Of a stretch of 64,000 nt of DNA, positions 1 to 14,000 are shown piece by piece. The notes under the pieces were generated by a model, which searched no databases, was not told the origin of the DNA, and saw nothing but the letters and a program-made list of their open reading frames with translations. The stretch's first letter is position 1, and the number at the start of each line of letters is the position of its first letter. The DNA is from Litomosoides sigmodontis (taxonomy: Eukaryota > Nematoda > Chromadorea > Rhabditida > Onchocercidae). The translations under genes and the position numbers were made by a program. Location of the stretch: positions 9,362,483 through 9,426,482 of the forward strand of contig OY718807.1 in NCBI GenBank assembly GCA_963070105.1, written 5' to 3'.

Positions 1-218
1 TTTTTCTATCAACAAGATAAAGCAGTTATTTAAAAATATTGTTAGTTGTTTTTTTGTGAAAAGTTCGTAACCTTTTTAGGGAAAGCATTTAATCATGCTC
101 AATTCTAATTGTAGCAGCACTAGAAAAGAGAGAGAATATCTCACATTTCCTTTCCTTCTAGAGAAAATGAAGTTCTACATTTTGAAATTAAAGCAAAAAT
201 ACCATTATATTTCTATTC

Positions 219-2166
219 CTCATAATCTACTGCATATGTGTTGATCAATGATTAAAAGCAAAAACAATTTGTTAGAAATTACTTCGTTGCGACGAAACCA
301 CCATGTCTTTTTAAAATCTGCCCTTCTCGGACATTTCACAAGATCATTACAATCACGATATTGACACTTTCGCTTAGTTCCTCTTGCATTCACCGCTTCG
401 TCATTTTCCTAACCGAATAGACGATCACGATTTAATTGTCATAAATTGATTAATTAAAAAAAAAAAACATCAAAGATTACTCAACTAAGGTGGATTAAAT
501 ATCACCAATCTAAAAATGGGCACTTGAGAGGGAGAGCGAAAGACGAAAGAAAGAATTAGAGGGAGAAGAAAACATTAGAAGGCTTATTCATTAATCGTAT
601 ACATTGCAAAACTCTAGTTTGCCTTCATTTTTTTTTTCTTTAATTCATCTCAAATCCTCGCAATTTCACAAAACAAAATGCTAAGTGTTAAATTTAAATG
701 AAGTCAGGCAACAAACAGCAGCAAAGTGAAAAAAGGCAAAAATCCTCAAGCTCACTTCTTACTGACTTAAAATCCACAATTTTTTTGTCTCATAGAATAG
801 AAATTGTAAATAAAAAACTTTCGAAGGATAATTCAAAGATACACATTAAACATAAATAAACATAAAATAAAAGAAATCGATGGAATACTAGGAAGAGAAA
901 AAGTAAATCACAATACTAGCACATAAGTACCTCATCGGTTTCTGAATCAATCAAAATTGTTGATTTTTTCCTCGGACGCTTTTCATTATCAGTCTCAGAA
1001 TCTTCTCTTTTTTCTTCCTCCGTACTACTTTTATCACTATCTGTACTATCTGCATCGCTGCTATCACTGCTAGGTGCTGAATTGAAAAGGAAAATAAATG
1101 AATGGAAATTTAAATAAGACACTGTCGATTTCTTGCCATCCCTATTAATTTAGAATCATTAAGCAAAATTTTGTCAAACTCCAACAACAAACTTGTTCGT
1201 TCAAGAATATTCCCTCAACAAAACTTATCAATCCAATTTTTTTTTTACCCGATCCATCTAATTTACCATAATCGAAAGAGAATTTTAGCTATGGAAAATT
1301 TCAGCTTTTAATATTCAGAAATGACACAAGAAAAATTTCAAAAACTCATAACAAAAATTGGGGTAGATTTAATAAAATCATGTAGTATTTCAAATATCAT
1401 TGCCACTTATCAGATGAAATTTGACCTTAATTAATTGAATGTCTCCTATTAATTAAAGACCAAATTTAATAAAGTTACGTATAATTTTAAATGTTGCCGC
1501 AACTATTACATGTATCCATTTACAACTTACGAATTAAATGAATCAGATTATGCTCTCGTGCATACTTTTTTAAGACGTCAACATGTTTAACAGATTGTAA
1601 TGGTTCCCATGTATCTTGACCCGGAAAACCTTTCCAGCGAACCTGAAAATGCACTGACATTTATTTAACCCCAAACTGATACGTGGAACATTAGTGAATA
1701 TGACCACAAATTATTGCCGAAAGAAAAATCATTATTTTAATGGATGCACAAAAAACGAATACCAGAGTTATTAAAATACCAAGGGTCCGACAAAAACATA
1801 CGCGGAAAAATAGACTGTCATGGGAAATATTTTGTCGATCGATCAACTTCTTGCGTCGTAGCTCACCATAACTGAAGTTGCTTGGAATAATAAAATATGA
1901 CACCTCTTTATCGATTAGTAATTTACCACAAAAAAAAATCGCAGTTTTTCTATTACACTTTTTAAACGCATGCAACTCATCAATGATCAAAAGAGAAGTG
2001 AAGATTCCACTGTTGAAATATGAATGACACATCATGCCATTTACCATTTATGATCAACAATTTCTTGAACAATAAACACTCCATCTGGAAGCGTCAATTC
2101 GTCATCCGTTACTGATGAACTTGATTCTGATACTTCTGTATCATCCGACGAATCAACGATTTTCAT
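219..2166 (-). CDS. Chromodomain protein with acidic serine-rich tail
   Basis: Probable chromatin reader; chromodomains of this type bind methylated histone tails in the nucleus. The first coding exon (2166 to about 2045) starts at MKIVDSSDDTEVSE and runs to VFIVQEIVDHK, the first chromodomain strand. A second exon (1643-1537) gives VRWKGFPGQDTWEPLQSV and then a helix ending HNLIHLI; the RWKGF and TWEP motifs are diagnostic. An exon at 1077-931 is acidic and Ser-rich (PSSDSSDADSTDSDKSS, then KRPRKKS). A last candidate exon at 408-219 joins in frame and contains KRKCQYRDCNDLVKCPRR and KTWWFRRN before a stop; its Cys spacing fits no family I know. About ten residues expected between the two chromodomain halves were not found, so a microexon or a different join is likely. 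A U-rich AG at 2195-2196 just before the ATG fits a trans-splice acceptor. The chromodomain is firm; the C-terminal exon is less so. Confidence 0.72.
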
Positions 2167-2196
2167 TAGAACTACCTGCACTATCGACTTTTCGCT

Positions 2197-5100
2197 AAAA
2201 ATAAAAAGTGAAATCAAAAATTGAAAAAGAAAAATTGCTTGATGACGTGCAACAGACACGAAAATAAAAATTATTTAAATGACGGATTCATTAGATATTT
2301 TGTGATCGATTAAAATCATCCTCTACAACATTGCCTATCAAATACTTAAAAACTTGGAAAAGTATGACCATTTCTCATAAATCTTTTAATCATGCGTTCA
2401 ATAGCGATAATCATGAATTTCGTGTTTGGAATTGTAAAAAAAGAAAAACATATAATTCAGTTAACACTCTGCGCTTAAGGTGTATGCACACAACTATTGT
2501 TTGTAGTTGCGAAAACTCTTGCAATTAATACAGCCTGATCGACTGATCATGCTACTTTATCAACTATTTCAAAGTATAACTTCTGAATGTATTGCACAAG
2601 CTGAATAGTATTTTAATGATATAACATACTTCACTACCATATATAAACTTCAAAGATTAATCTTCAAAATTCAAAATTACTTCCTTGATTTACTCCTAAT
2701 TTCAATTCATCCACGCATATGCTGTTGCTGTAAGAATTCGTCATTCGTTCTAGATTAAGCCTTATTATAGGCAATCATGATTCCACTACCATTCACTGAT
2801 TAACTACTCTTGCAATTTCCATCCTCTTATCGCAAGCACTATATGATTTACTTCCTTACTGGTTACTGTATTTCTTCCTCTTCACTATAAGGCCATCTCA
2901 TCCACTCATTTTTCCTAATTTTGACATACGATATGTGCCATATCGACCTTTGCATATTTGCTGTCTAATTATCCGATGAATTTTAATTAACCTTCTTATT
3001 TCATTTCCTTCAAAACAACCTTGCTTATAATTTTTCAGACCAAGTTGAATCATCTTAAATTTTTTGAAATATAAAGTATGAAACTATGACAAGAAGCATT
3101 TTTCTCATCTAACTACACCCTTCCGTATCATCTAACCGTCGTTACACTTTCACCCAAACTTTCTGCGCAATAATCAGGAATTATTCAACATTTTCAATAA
3201 TTTCAAAATCTATCAAATTTTTCCTCCTCCTACCATCTTATCCCTCTTTGTTATTTCCCGTCTACAAATGAACTTAAAAGAGTAAAGAGTAATTATTAAA
3301 TGTTCAATGAAGAGTAAAGATCGAACGCGGAGAAAAAGCAATTGAATGAAGAGATAAAAATCGATGCAAGGAAGGTATATAAAAATCAAAGGAATTCACA
3401 ACGTCAACAATTCCTCACTTGTTGAGAAAATCATTTGTGAATTTTTTCTATGTTTCTCTTCAAGAACAAAAGTAAAAAAATTTTCGATCAAAGAAAGGAG
3501 AAAAAAATCTGTTGATTTAAAATGTTGCAGCCATTTTCTAACTGTAAATTATACTTATGCCGCATTTTTATCAGAAACATCCTCCTCGATCGCTTTATTT
3601 TACCGTAATTTGTCCATCACTTTCTCATCTTTCATCATCAAGTAATTTTCAACAGAAACACAACTAAAGGATGAACTCCTGCTCGCACTCTACCATAACA
3701 GTGACCGTAAAAATTATTTCTTGTACTGACATTCCTCATACCTAACCGATTGATGAAGTGATAAAATCAACTATAGAGCTCCCTCCTTATCATCTCCTAC
3801 AAAAATGTAGGTTTGAGTGGGACCGGGGAAGTGTAAACGTTTCATTCCATCATTAAATTTACTTTTTTTTATTCGCAAATTTCTCAAAACACTCCTTTAC
3901 GAGAGTCTATAAAATGAAGGAAAGAAGAATATTATTCACTTTTCAGTTCACCTTAATTTATTTACGGTTAACTTTTAATGCTTTACTGTTTACACCTGAA
4001 AAATTGATATAATTGCACTAGTACTTGTAATTTGTACAACTCACGATCATCTATTAATAGATTAAGAAGGAAAATTGAAATCACCTACCGATACATGATA
4101 CTAACGCTTGGTAGCTTTTTTATCTCATTTAACAGCTAACGTAATTAATGAATCATTGACACGATGCAAAAATTTACAAATACACGTATGTGGACAGAAC
4201 CAAAGCCAAACACTACACATTAATCGATGCGTAGCCAATATCCTGAGGGGACTAGCACTTGCAGAAGCAATTTCTCCGGAACACGGAAATACTTTGCTCA
4301 CAGCTTTTTACTTTTCCAACCGCTGATAATTAAATGATTAATTTAAGCCCTTTTTTTCGAATGACATTATTCGCTAACGCATTACCAATCTCATAAATCA
4401 TATTGAGAAAATAAAAATATAAAGCTATCAAGAAAAGTTTTTCTAAATCAAATTATTTTTAGGATGAATTTTGCATATCAATTATAGATACTGAAAGCTC
4501 TGGAAAATTGCTTTCAGAAAAAAGAAATTATTTATACTTACCATACGACGTACTATGTATTCTTTCATTAAGGATAATATGCTGACTAATTTAATTCATG
4601 TTTTCATTAACTGTGACAGAAATCGGTCATGGGTGCGTGATCTTAATAAGCTTGTCAATTCTAAACGTTTCTTGTTTTTTTTTTTTATCACAAAAACAAC
4701 TTGTAATTTCTGACGTTTGAAAAAAAAATGACGAAAATCTGTCGCTGCAAATAAGAAGTTATGAAAAAAGAAAACGAAGAAGTTTCACGCGTCTTTTCAG
4801 AACATCATTTTATGCTGTATACATTTTTTTTTTTGTCCAAAATTTACTCAATCTCCACTCATGAAGATGGATACTATTAAATTGTTTTTTTGAGAGCACT
4901 TTATCATCAATTGAAACTGACCCAAATTTCCAGTCCATCACCGCTTTTATATGTGCAGATAGTCCGACTGCCTAATTTCAACTGCTCAATAAGCTGACTA
5001 CATATGGTTCGCTTGAACCTGAACGATAAAAGCAAACATTCTGCGCATTACTGTCAACGGTTGTTGCTATCTGGAAATGAAAACAGTTAACTGAAGAAGC

Positions 5101-8010
5101 GAAGAGTAATGAAAAATTACCTCACTGATACATGGAAGAGTAGTGAACGGAAACACTGTTACATTTGATTTTTGATTTTGTACCGATGCTTTGTTTCGCC
5201 TCTGTGTACGATGTAGCACTAGCTCAATTAGCAATACATACCGAATCGACAGTTAATCCTAATCTACCATGCGCTCAAATATAATAGAATTAGAAAAACT
5301 GATTTTCAAAGTGAAAAATAAAATGATTTTTATAATGCATCTCCCGCACCACTGTCGACCCACATTTGCAGCAGCACAATAAAGATTAGTTGTATCAAAT
5401 TAACATACATCGCCGAAGAAATCTTAAGGGAAGAAATCATTCGTTATGTAACACACGCTTTAAATCATATTTGCACTCTATAGAAATCTTTGAATATTCT
5501 CCTTCATCGGGAAAGGTATCAAATGCTAAAAGTACGTTGGACTAATGCAAAATAGCTTATCATGTTACCATTTAATCAGCTTAGTTCCATTCCTCATCCT
5601 CTGAACAAAAATCCGTTCCGTCAAAGAAGTGATGATTTAGAAGATATCAGTAAATCAAGTCTCAACTTCACTTCACTAATTTTAATTGTAATTCATACAA
5701 GCAATATTATTATTATCTTGACGATGAAATCCACACTTGCGAAATACTCAGGTTTATCTCACAGTAATAGAATCCTACGATGTTTGGAAATTCCTATGTT
5801 TTTTGAAATTTTTTCCGTTTCTTACTTATCCACTAATCTAGTCATACTTTTGGCTTTGATACATGGCATTAGGATGATACCTGAGTGCCGAATGTGGCAC
5901 TTGAATATCGCAACGGTAATGATGTACATTGGGCATGAAATGCCCAACACCATACCTAGCCATTTGCGCTCTGAAATTCAAGTAATGTGCAAGTTCACTG
6001 AAAAGGAAAGAGAGGAAAACAGTGTCAGTTTCTTCGTACGGTTCTGCTCAAACGAAACTGCTATTTTCCAAATTGCTCTCAATTAAGAGGCATGAATGGA
6101 GAAAATATTTGCATCTCTCATTCATTTTCCATTTTCAATATGACAAAACTTCCACAGCCATCGTAAGCCACTGAATGCATGAAGAACCACACTAGCGATA
6201 ACAATGATCATTGAAAATAGCTTTTTTTGGATAAAGGAAGATTAAGTATTGAATCAAACTTATTCATTCATATTATGATGTACGGTAAATTAACATAAGG
6301 TCAAGGTTCATCAAATCCCAAGCAAAAGGTAATCTTCCTCTAGCCGAAACTTTCAAAACTTACTCAGTTAACTCATCTATGGAGTTCAGTCTTCATGAAA
6401 ATATAGTTTCGGCCAAAACATCTCACTAATTCCGCTTCTGATATAGACTATTTATCGGGACTTTCATTTAAAGTTTCATTTATAGCAAACTAGGTATTGA
6501 AATACAGTTTTCACTCGTATTTGACGTGTCTCCATGAAATAAGTGATCGGTCATCGTGTGAAGATATCAAATGATCAGATATTTCATCATAATGGAAATA
6601 GAAAGATGAAACACTAAAATGTTACTCTGGAAATGAATCCTGTGTCACTTAACTCGGATGATGTCGGCAAGATTTGAAAGATGAAGCAACATCCGACAAT
6701 CGTCCGCATTATGAATGATGAAACCACAAATGTAGAAAAAAGAACGGCAAGTGGTTAATTTCTTCCATGAACTTAGATGTAGATAATACTTGTAGATACT
6801 GTAGGTGGAAAGGATCTCCAGTGCAACAAATAGGATGAATTTACAATCTTAATTGCAATGTTTAGCATGCCATCGCAATTCGATAATAAACTCTGCCCCT
6901 TTCATAACGGTGTGTTATTTGTCGTTATCCAAATTGCTATTTTATTTCGAACAGATCACAAATCTTAGAATAAAATTTTGAAATCATCAAGGATGGAAAC
7001 TTCTCGATCTGAATTAACAACAGTCGATTCTCAATCACCCATTCCATTTTGATCTTTCTCATGCAGGTTAGTTAGCTATGGGTCTTTTAAATAAAATGCA
7101 TGAAAGAGATGTAAAGTCCAGGAAAAGATAAGAGGGTCCAACACATACATTATTTCTATAGTTTATCAAATTCATTTCGCGTCAATCTTTTTTCTACGGC
7201 TTTCACGTTTTAACCTGAATTTTTATGGTGATATACTAACAAAAAGCCACTGCATAGCCATTTAGTGCTACACGTGATTCATCACGTTAACGTAGAATAA
7301 CACGTAAACGGGCAAACGTGGTGCAAAGTCAGAAATAAATATACTGAAATCCTTCACGCCCCGAGCACATCTCTTTTTCACACAAAAGTTCCGTCTACAC
7401 CACTTCACCTATAATGGTTGATGGCAGGTCACTGTGCAACTCACGTATCCGGCGCAACAAGTCCTCTGATTGCCGAAGGTGATTGGTGCAACAACTAACG
7501 CTTATTCAATCAGTGTTAAAAGCATGAAAATCGATTTCCAAAATTTAATAGATTGAAAGTTGCTTCGTATAAATCTGGAACATTACACGGATGATTTTAT
7601 AGAGTTCTACTATGCTCAGGAAAGGATGTACCAGGATATCAACTATAATGGTATGCATTTCAAAGGTAATGTGGTGGTAGGGAATAAGTATTAATGAGGC
7701 CAAGAAGATTACACGAAAACAAAATTCAGTAGTAAAGGAAAAGTAAAATTAACAAGTAGGACATTTGCTTCAAAAACCGTCCACCGATAGAAAAATATAA
7801 CTCACAAATTTCATGCAAAAGATTGCCGAAGTTCCGTAAGTAACAACAAAAGGATTAATGGTAGATTTTTGTAAGCATTAACAAGAAATCATAGAATTTC
7901 TCGCATATGATGCTTTACATTATCGGTGCTAAAAAAAGTTTGCCACAGTTCATTAAACTGATCGCATTATTTTTCGACCGCCATATAAAAGCATGATTTG
8001 TTCCGGTCAA
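2197..8010. other. Gene-free stretch between chromodomain gene and topoisomerase II
   Basis: About 5.8 kb with no recognised protein or RNA gene. It contains one unusually long open frame (5562-6086, listed separately), a compact hairpin CCTACA-AAAA-TGTAGG near 3800, and a more GC-rich patch near 7340-7500 with a CACGTG E-box near 7270. No tRNA A/B boxes, snRNA cores or spliced-leader RNA core were seen. It probably holds the upstream region of the chromodomain gene and the 3' end region of topoisomerase II, both on the minus strand. Confidence 0.5.
5562..6086 (+). CDS. Unrecognised 174-codon open frame, doubtful
   Basis: A single uninterrupted frame of 174 codons, much longer than chance frames in DNA this AT-rich, where stops are expected about every 14 codons. 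The product is mildly hydrophobic, with apolar stretches near residues 38-56 and 80-104, and resembles no family I recognise. There is no clear acceptor before the ATG and no obvious downstream exon. Two small perfect inverted repeats lie inside it (5884-5901 and 5929-5947), so a structured RNA is an alternative. It may equally be a chance open frame. Confidence 0.15.
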   Translation: MLPFNQLSSIPHPLNKNPFRQRSDDLEDISKSSLNFTSLILIVIHTSNIIIILTMKSTLAKYSGLSHSNRILRCLEIPMFFEIFSVSYLSTNLVILLALIHGIRMIPECRMWHLNIATVMMYIGHEMPNTIPSHLRSEIQVMCKFTEKEREENSVSFFVRFCSNETAIFQIALN

Positions 8011-11000
8011 CTAATGGCTACTGAACTGCACTTCGTAGTCCTCATCGCTATCACTTTCAATCACTCTTTTATTACGTTTTTTTTCGGGAGCCGCAAGCCA
8101 GTCATCTTCCACATTTCCTTCTTCACTGTCATCATTATTAACATTATAATTTACGGGAGCTCTTCGACGTAAAGGAAGTTCTTTTCGTCCCGACGGTCCT
8201 GCTTCACCGGAGGTTTCCGTATTTGGTTCGCTAAGGTGCTTTTGTTGCTGTTGCTGCCTTTTTTCAACATTCTGCAAAATGACAATATTTTATTACTAAA
8301 TGTGCATACGTTTCTTCATACTTTAACATTTTATCAGATATACTTAGAACTATTCAATTATTCTCGCACCATATCCTTACCAAGCAATATCTCTATACGT
8401 TAATAATGATTGTACATGTGCAATGGATTTTATAATACGGACCGCTCTATTTGATACACCATCCAATTATTATCGATAAGTTCATGGCAAATATTTGATA
8501 TCCTAGTAATTCCTTCTAATGTAACGTCGTAAGAGAATAAAAATGTAAATAAAACAGGCAATGAATACACACAGGTCCAAAGAAGTCCTCCATACGCATC
8601 AGCGGAGAACTCTGCTCTTGTTTCACTTTCTTCTTGATCCTTTCTCGCTTATCCTGTTTTCCGGCATTTTTTTTAAGTTCCAGAGCTGCTTTCTGCTGAA
8701 CGCCTTTTACCTTTTCGATCTGCAAACTGTTACATGTGCTACTATTTCAAAAAAAGTTTCGAGCGGTTTATCATGTTTGTAAAGTAAGAGATCATGCTTT
8801 TCACTTTTCAAAATCACGCTTTTGTAAATTGTAAAGTAAGTTTGTAAAGTTCACTACACAAGCCATCATTTATTATCCTAGCTGAACAACTGTACTGGAA
8901 AGCATTTCGTGTTTTGTATGGAATGAAAAGTGGAATGGCTTCAGGACAAGTTCCTCTACCTGACGAATTTTAAACAGAATAACAACCCACATCATCCTTC
9001 TTACTGCTGTCTTTTTTCTTATAACGTGGCAAAGCGATAACGCTGTCATCACTGCTTTCATGGACGGATAATTCATCAGTATCCTTTTCATGTAACTGAT
9101 CATTTTCTGGAAGCGGAAATCAAAAGCTATTTTAACAACTAAGCATATTTCATGTATGATAAAAGTCACATTTATTTCAAGCCATCGTCCATAACAAAAA
9201 GAAAGTTCATCCTGTTCTGATAATTCCGTGCAGTGTAACACTCCATAAAGAAGTGAGAGTCACTTCAGTTTAACCATAGCCGAACTGATTTTGATATCTG
9301 AACCGTTATTAATGTACAAATTATATGGAAACAAATAAGTGTAAGTATAAGCATTGCTCTTAACAATAACGTAAATAGAAAGAAGAGTATTTAACTAGCC
9401 TTTGTTTGGCTCTCCTTCCTTAACATTTACTTTTGACTGACTTTCTTGTTCACCGTTTCCGTCTTTACTGAAGAATTTGCGCACATCACCTCCTTCATGC
9501 TTTGACTTTTTCACTGCAAGTAGTTTGCGTCTTTCACCACGGCCTTCACAAGCTTTCTTCTGCTCATATTTTTCTTTCACTGCATCAATTTTCGGTACCA
9601 CTCGTTTAGCAAGGGGATCTGGTAACACTTCCTGCATATTTGTTAGATGGATTAATCAAAATTGCGTGTTCGAAAGTATATATACAAACCAAAGTACAAT
9701 TTACAGTTGAATAAAAGACAAAAAAATACTACCATTTTCTAAAATCCTCACATTATTCTAATAAGCGTGATGAAACGAAGAAAGTTAAGTTACTTGCCTT
9801 AACTAAACCAACAGAGGCTTTTTTCCGATTGAAACTACCTGCATCAGACTGCAATTTTTTTGCTGCGTTTTTAATCTGAATGTCAAGATCAGCTTGTTCT
9901 TTTGCTTCCTGAAATAAATCGCTTCAGTTTTTTAAAAGCAGCCCACGCAATTTCAGGACAGTATCAATGCTCTGAATTACAAATAAATTTAATACCTTCC
10001 AGTATGTATTCATTACGCACAGCCATTAAATAATTTCAGTATATGATACCTGTTTCTCGAGCTCGGCAAGAAAATAATTTAAATCATTGTTCCACAAATC
10101 CGCCCATGTCATTTCTTCCAAAGACTAAAAATGAGTGCTTTCAAACATTTTTTTAATTCAGTTTTTGTTTAAGAGAATCTTCTTTAACATCTGGACTCCG
10201 AGAAATTAATTCGAAAATATGAGTGTAGACAAAACTTCCCCTTTATTTACAGAGATAAAATTTAATGAGAAACATTCTGATATATATCATAGTACATTGG
10301 GAAATACTACTTGAAAATAAATTAAGCGGTCAGTGGGGAAGGACTAGTGCACTAAAACTGGAACTTATATAACAGCATATTTAGCATAAATATTTGAGAT
10401 AAACGCACCTTAAGTTCGTTTAGTTTTGCTTCACTTTCCTTCAACAGCTTGTCTTTTTCCTCTTCGGAAAGTTTCAAGATTGCCATACCTACCAAATAAT
10501 CGTAATCAGCTAATTTGCTAACAAGTTCCTTACTTTGATGTGTGTCCTGCAAAAAATAAGATTAATTACATAACGAAGAAATTGAGTACTCCCTGTATTA
10601 ACAAATCATAAAATGACTTTAAAACTAAAACTAATCTCTTCGTTTTCATCTTGACCCTCCTCATCCTCATCCTGCGCCACTTCTCCCAACATCATTAACT
10701 CCTGTTTCTTTCGCTCTTCTTTCCATTTCTTTACGGGATCCGGTTTGAAGCTCATTTTTATTAACTGTTCAACGATTGTAGCCTTTCGTTTGTTCTCGAT
10801 CAATACTTCCCCTTTTATTTTAGCCAAAATAAACCTTGCCTGAATATAACAAGTTTTCACATTTCATGCATTTGTATCGGAGAGTCTTCACGATATACTT
10901 TAAAGTCCGTTTTGAATGTACCAAAACATTCAAATATAACTATTATAACTTGACTGAAAAAATTACCTGATTTGAGAGCCGCTCACTCTGTGCCCGTAAC

Positions 11001-14000
11001 AAGCCTTCTTGAAAACTTTTACGCTCAATGTATTTTTTCTTACGTATTTCAAAGAATTCTTTACAAATATCTGTAACATTTTCAAACCGTCGCAAATATC
11101 CAAACGGATCAAAAAGTACCTGAAACACGAGCTCATAATCTTGTACATACATAATAAACCTTGCGAATGCTGAATGCTAAAAAGTTCTACGACGTCGCAA
11201 AGTCTGCGTTTCATTAATATTTCATGTTACGTATTTTTTGGTCTTTTACTAAGTCATACCATACCATCGAAGTAGTGTTGATGACAGATTGCAATTTGAA
11301 AACTTTGTGAAGACCTTCTTCTTTGGCTGCTCTCAATTTATCACTATTCATTTTGATAATGAATTTTATTGTAGTATCAGTATGGTATTCTTTGAAATCC
11401 CTAAAATATCCATGAACTTATTGAATCAATAGGGCAAATAAAACGTTTATAAGGGCGTTGTTATACTTGACATTTACTTTTCTGATGAGCCCATTAAAAT
11501 ATTTAGTACGAAATGATTTGGCCTCAGTTGTAAGATTTTGCAAATATCGTATAACTTCTTCGTTGTTTTTAAAATTTCTGGTGCATTAAAACACGAAAAC
11601 ATCAAGAATGTTCAAGAAAATGTTTACTGAATAAGATAACTTATGTTGGGCAGCGACCAAAACCAAATTCTGGAATGAAACTTTTTCTTTGATGCTATTT
11701 TCATACCTATTATACCTATTATAGGTCCTTCCGCTAATTAAGTCTACAAGAGAAATGAGTCATGCCAAATCTATGAGCATATTCCGTGATCTCGAACTTC
11801 AGTAAATAATTTTAATAATAATTTTAAAGGCGACCAAACTTACATTATGACTGCCGGTTGCTTATCACTTCCATCCATCATGGGTACCAACACTGTCTCT
11901 TTGTAATTTTGTGTCCAGGTACGAATTGGTAGTTCAGTTATTTCAATTGTTTCACTGTCAATAACTGCCACTTCGCCATTACAAACAAATCGTTGATTGT
12001 CAAGTTGTTCAATGGTACCACGAAAATGTTTATACCACGGTGTCTACAACATTTTTTTGTTTAACAAGAATGAATTTGTCGACATCTGATTTCCCTTAGA
12101 AAAAAAACTGGATGATGCCTAGCATGCCTCCTAAAAATGTGGCCAATTTCAAATGCTTCATAGTAAGACAGGAAGCTACACGATTAAGAGTAGTACGATC
12201 CTGAATGAAAAAGTTTGTCTATAATTTTTCAATCCTTGAATTTTTCTTACCAAAGGTTTCGGCTCTCTACCACTGATTAAAGCACGCATATTATCCACTA
12301 TTTCGCGAGGATTATAGCATGGTACCTTTGTAGACCAAGCCGTGCCAATACCTTCTGCACCATTTACTAATACGGTGGGAATAATTGGGCAGTACCTAAA
12401 TTGAACTACTTCAAAAAAAAAAACTTTCCAATTGCAAGAAAAAAATCACTCACGGTTTGAAAATTCACCATTTTCATGTTCCACTGATAGACGACTTTAT
12501 GGTTGAATGAATTTGCAACTCCGAAAAAGGTTAGAACTGCCAATTAATGAGAAAACATTATGACAAACTAATTAAATCTTATCGTACCATTCAGGTTCAA
12601 TCTTCTGATTGTCCTCAAACAAGAAACGAAGGACGTTTTCATCAGTAGACGGGAAGAGTGCCTTAGTTACAGGACTGAAATTATCTCAAACATTTATAAC
12701 TTACTGACATACATTTGTGATTTTATATGCATGTAGAAACGTCCGTATGATTTTTTTTTGAAATATAAAGTTCTGTTCATCTCATCGTAAACAAACACAA
12801 TGATAAAAGAGTCAGGAAAATTTGAATTGAAAAAATAAAGAACATAGGAAATTATATGTACGAATTCAGAACTTGTTTACTTCAATTGAGTGAAAATATA
12901 ACGTGGACTAGCGCTATCTTTGCCACCTTGTAAACGTGTGCCAAACTGTCCGATAGGCAACAAAAGATTGATGTTGTTTGATCCCACAAAATCTTGTGCT
13001 AAATTCACAATTGTTGACATCAGTGATGCCTGCAATGTCTCTAAATTATACGCTGCCTTAAATAGATCTGCCAGAAATACTTCAATTGAGAGCTATAAGT
13101 AAGGCTGGCTGAGCTATTTACATATATTGTTTGTAACAGCGGACGTTGAATCCTTACAGTAATCTATCCTGCTAATGCAGTTTTTTTCTCCGATTGCAAT
13201 AGTTGAACTTTCAAGCTTCACAGCTAAGAAATTTTCCGCTTTGAAAAGCAAAAATATGATATTAAAATACGATGCATAAGTAACATTTGCGATAACTTTA
13301 TTCTAATGCATTAGTAAAGACTTAAAATAGGTTTGCAGAAAAATGCGCACCACAAACTGTATTTTTATATCCTTTGTTTTTTTTCTGTTTTTTCTCTAAA
13401 TCATGATGATAACTTTCTTCATACAAGCCCAAAACTATTTTCAGCAACTATCCAGAAGCGATTTGTTGCAATTCCGCGAAAAAAATTATCGTTTTAACAA
13501 ATTAAAAATCTCGTCAAATCTTCAAACAAATGAAGCAAAGTTAATCAAACACGAACACTTGGTTAGTCCCAACTTTTTACAAGAACATAAAAAACCAACC
13601 TCGCCATGATGATAAGCAGACATTTCGCCAACAGCACCAGCTAACTGAGCTACTTTTACTTCCTTTTTATCAGCTCGTTTGAAGCATGTAAACAGAACCT
13701 TTAAAAAAAGAAGTATTTCCAGCCAGCAAAAACTGAGCATATAAAACTACAGTAAACAATTAGACAATTAAATTCAACTTCACCTCAAACTATCCCTAGT
13801 CATGATCTATTTAAAGAATCTACCGCCCTTATTAACATGAATGTATCGTCCAATTCCAGTACCTACCTTTCGTTGTCCAGGTTTTAAACCATCTACCAAA
13901 CTTGGAATCGATCTCTCATTGTCGCAATTCGAAAAAAGGACAAGCTCCTTGTTAACGAAATCGTTGTACGAAACAACATGAGTGTTTTTATCATATAAAT

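Noticed and set aside
7400..7500. GC-richer patch with a minus-strand frame containing TCCAGYVSCTVTC
   Set aside because: Only about 30 codons, no convincing acceptor or donor, and an equally open plus-strand reading; not enough to call an exon.
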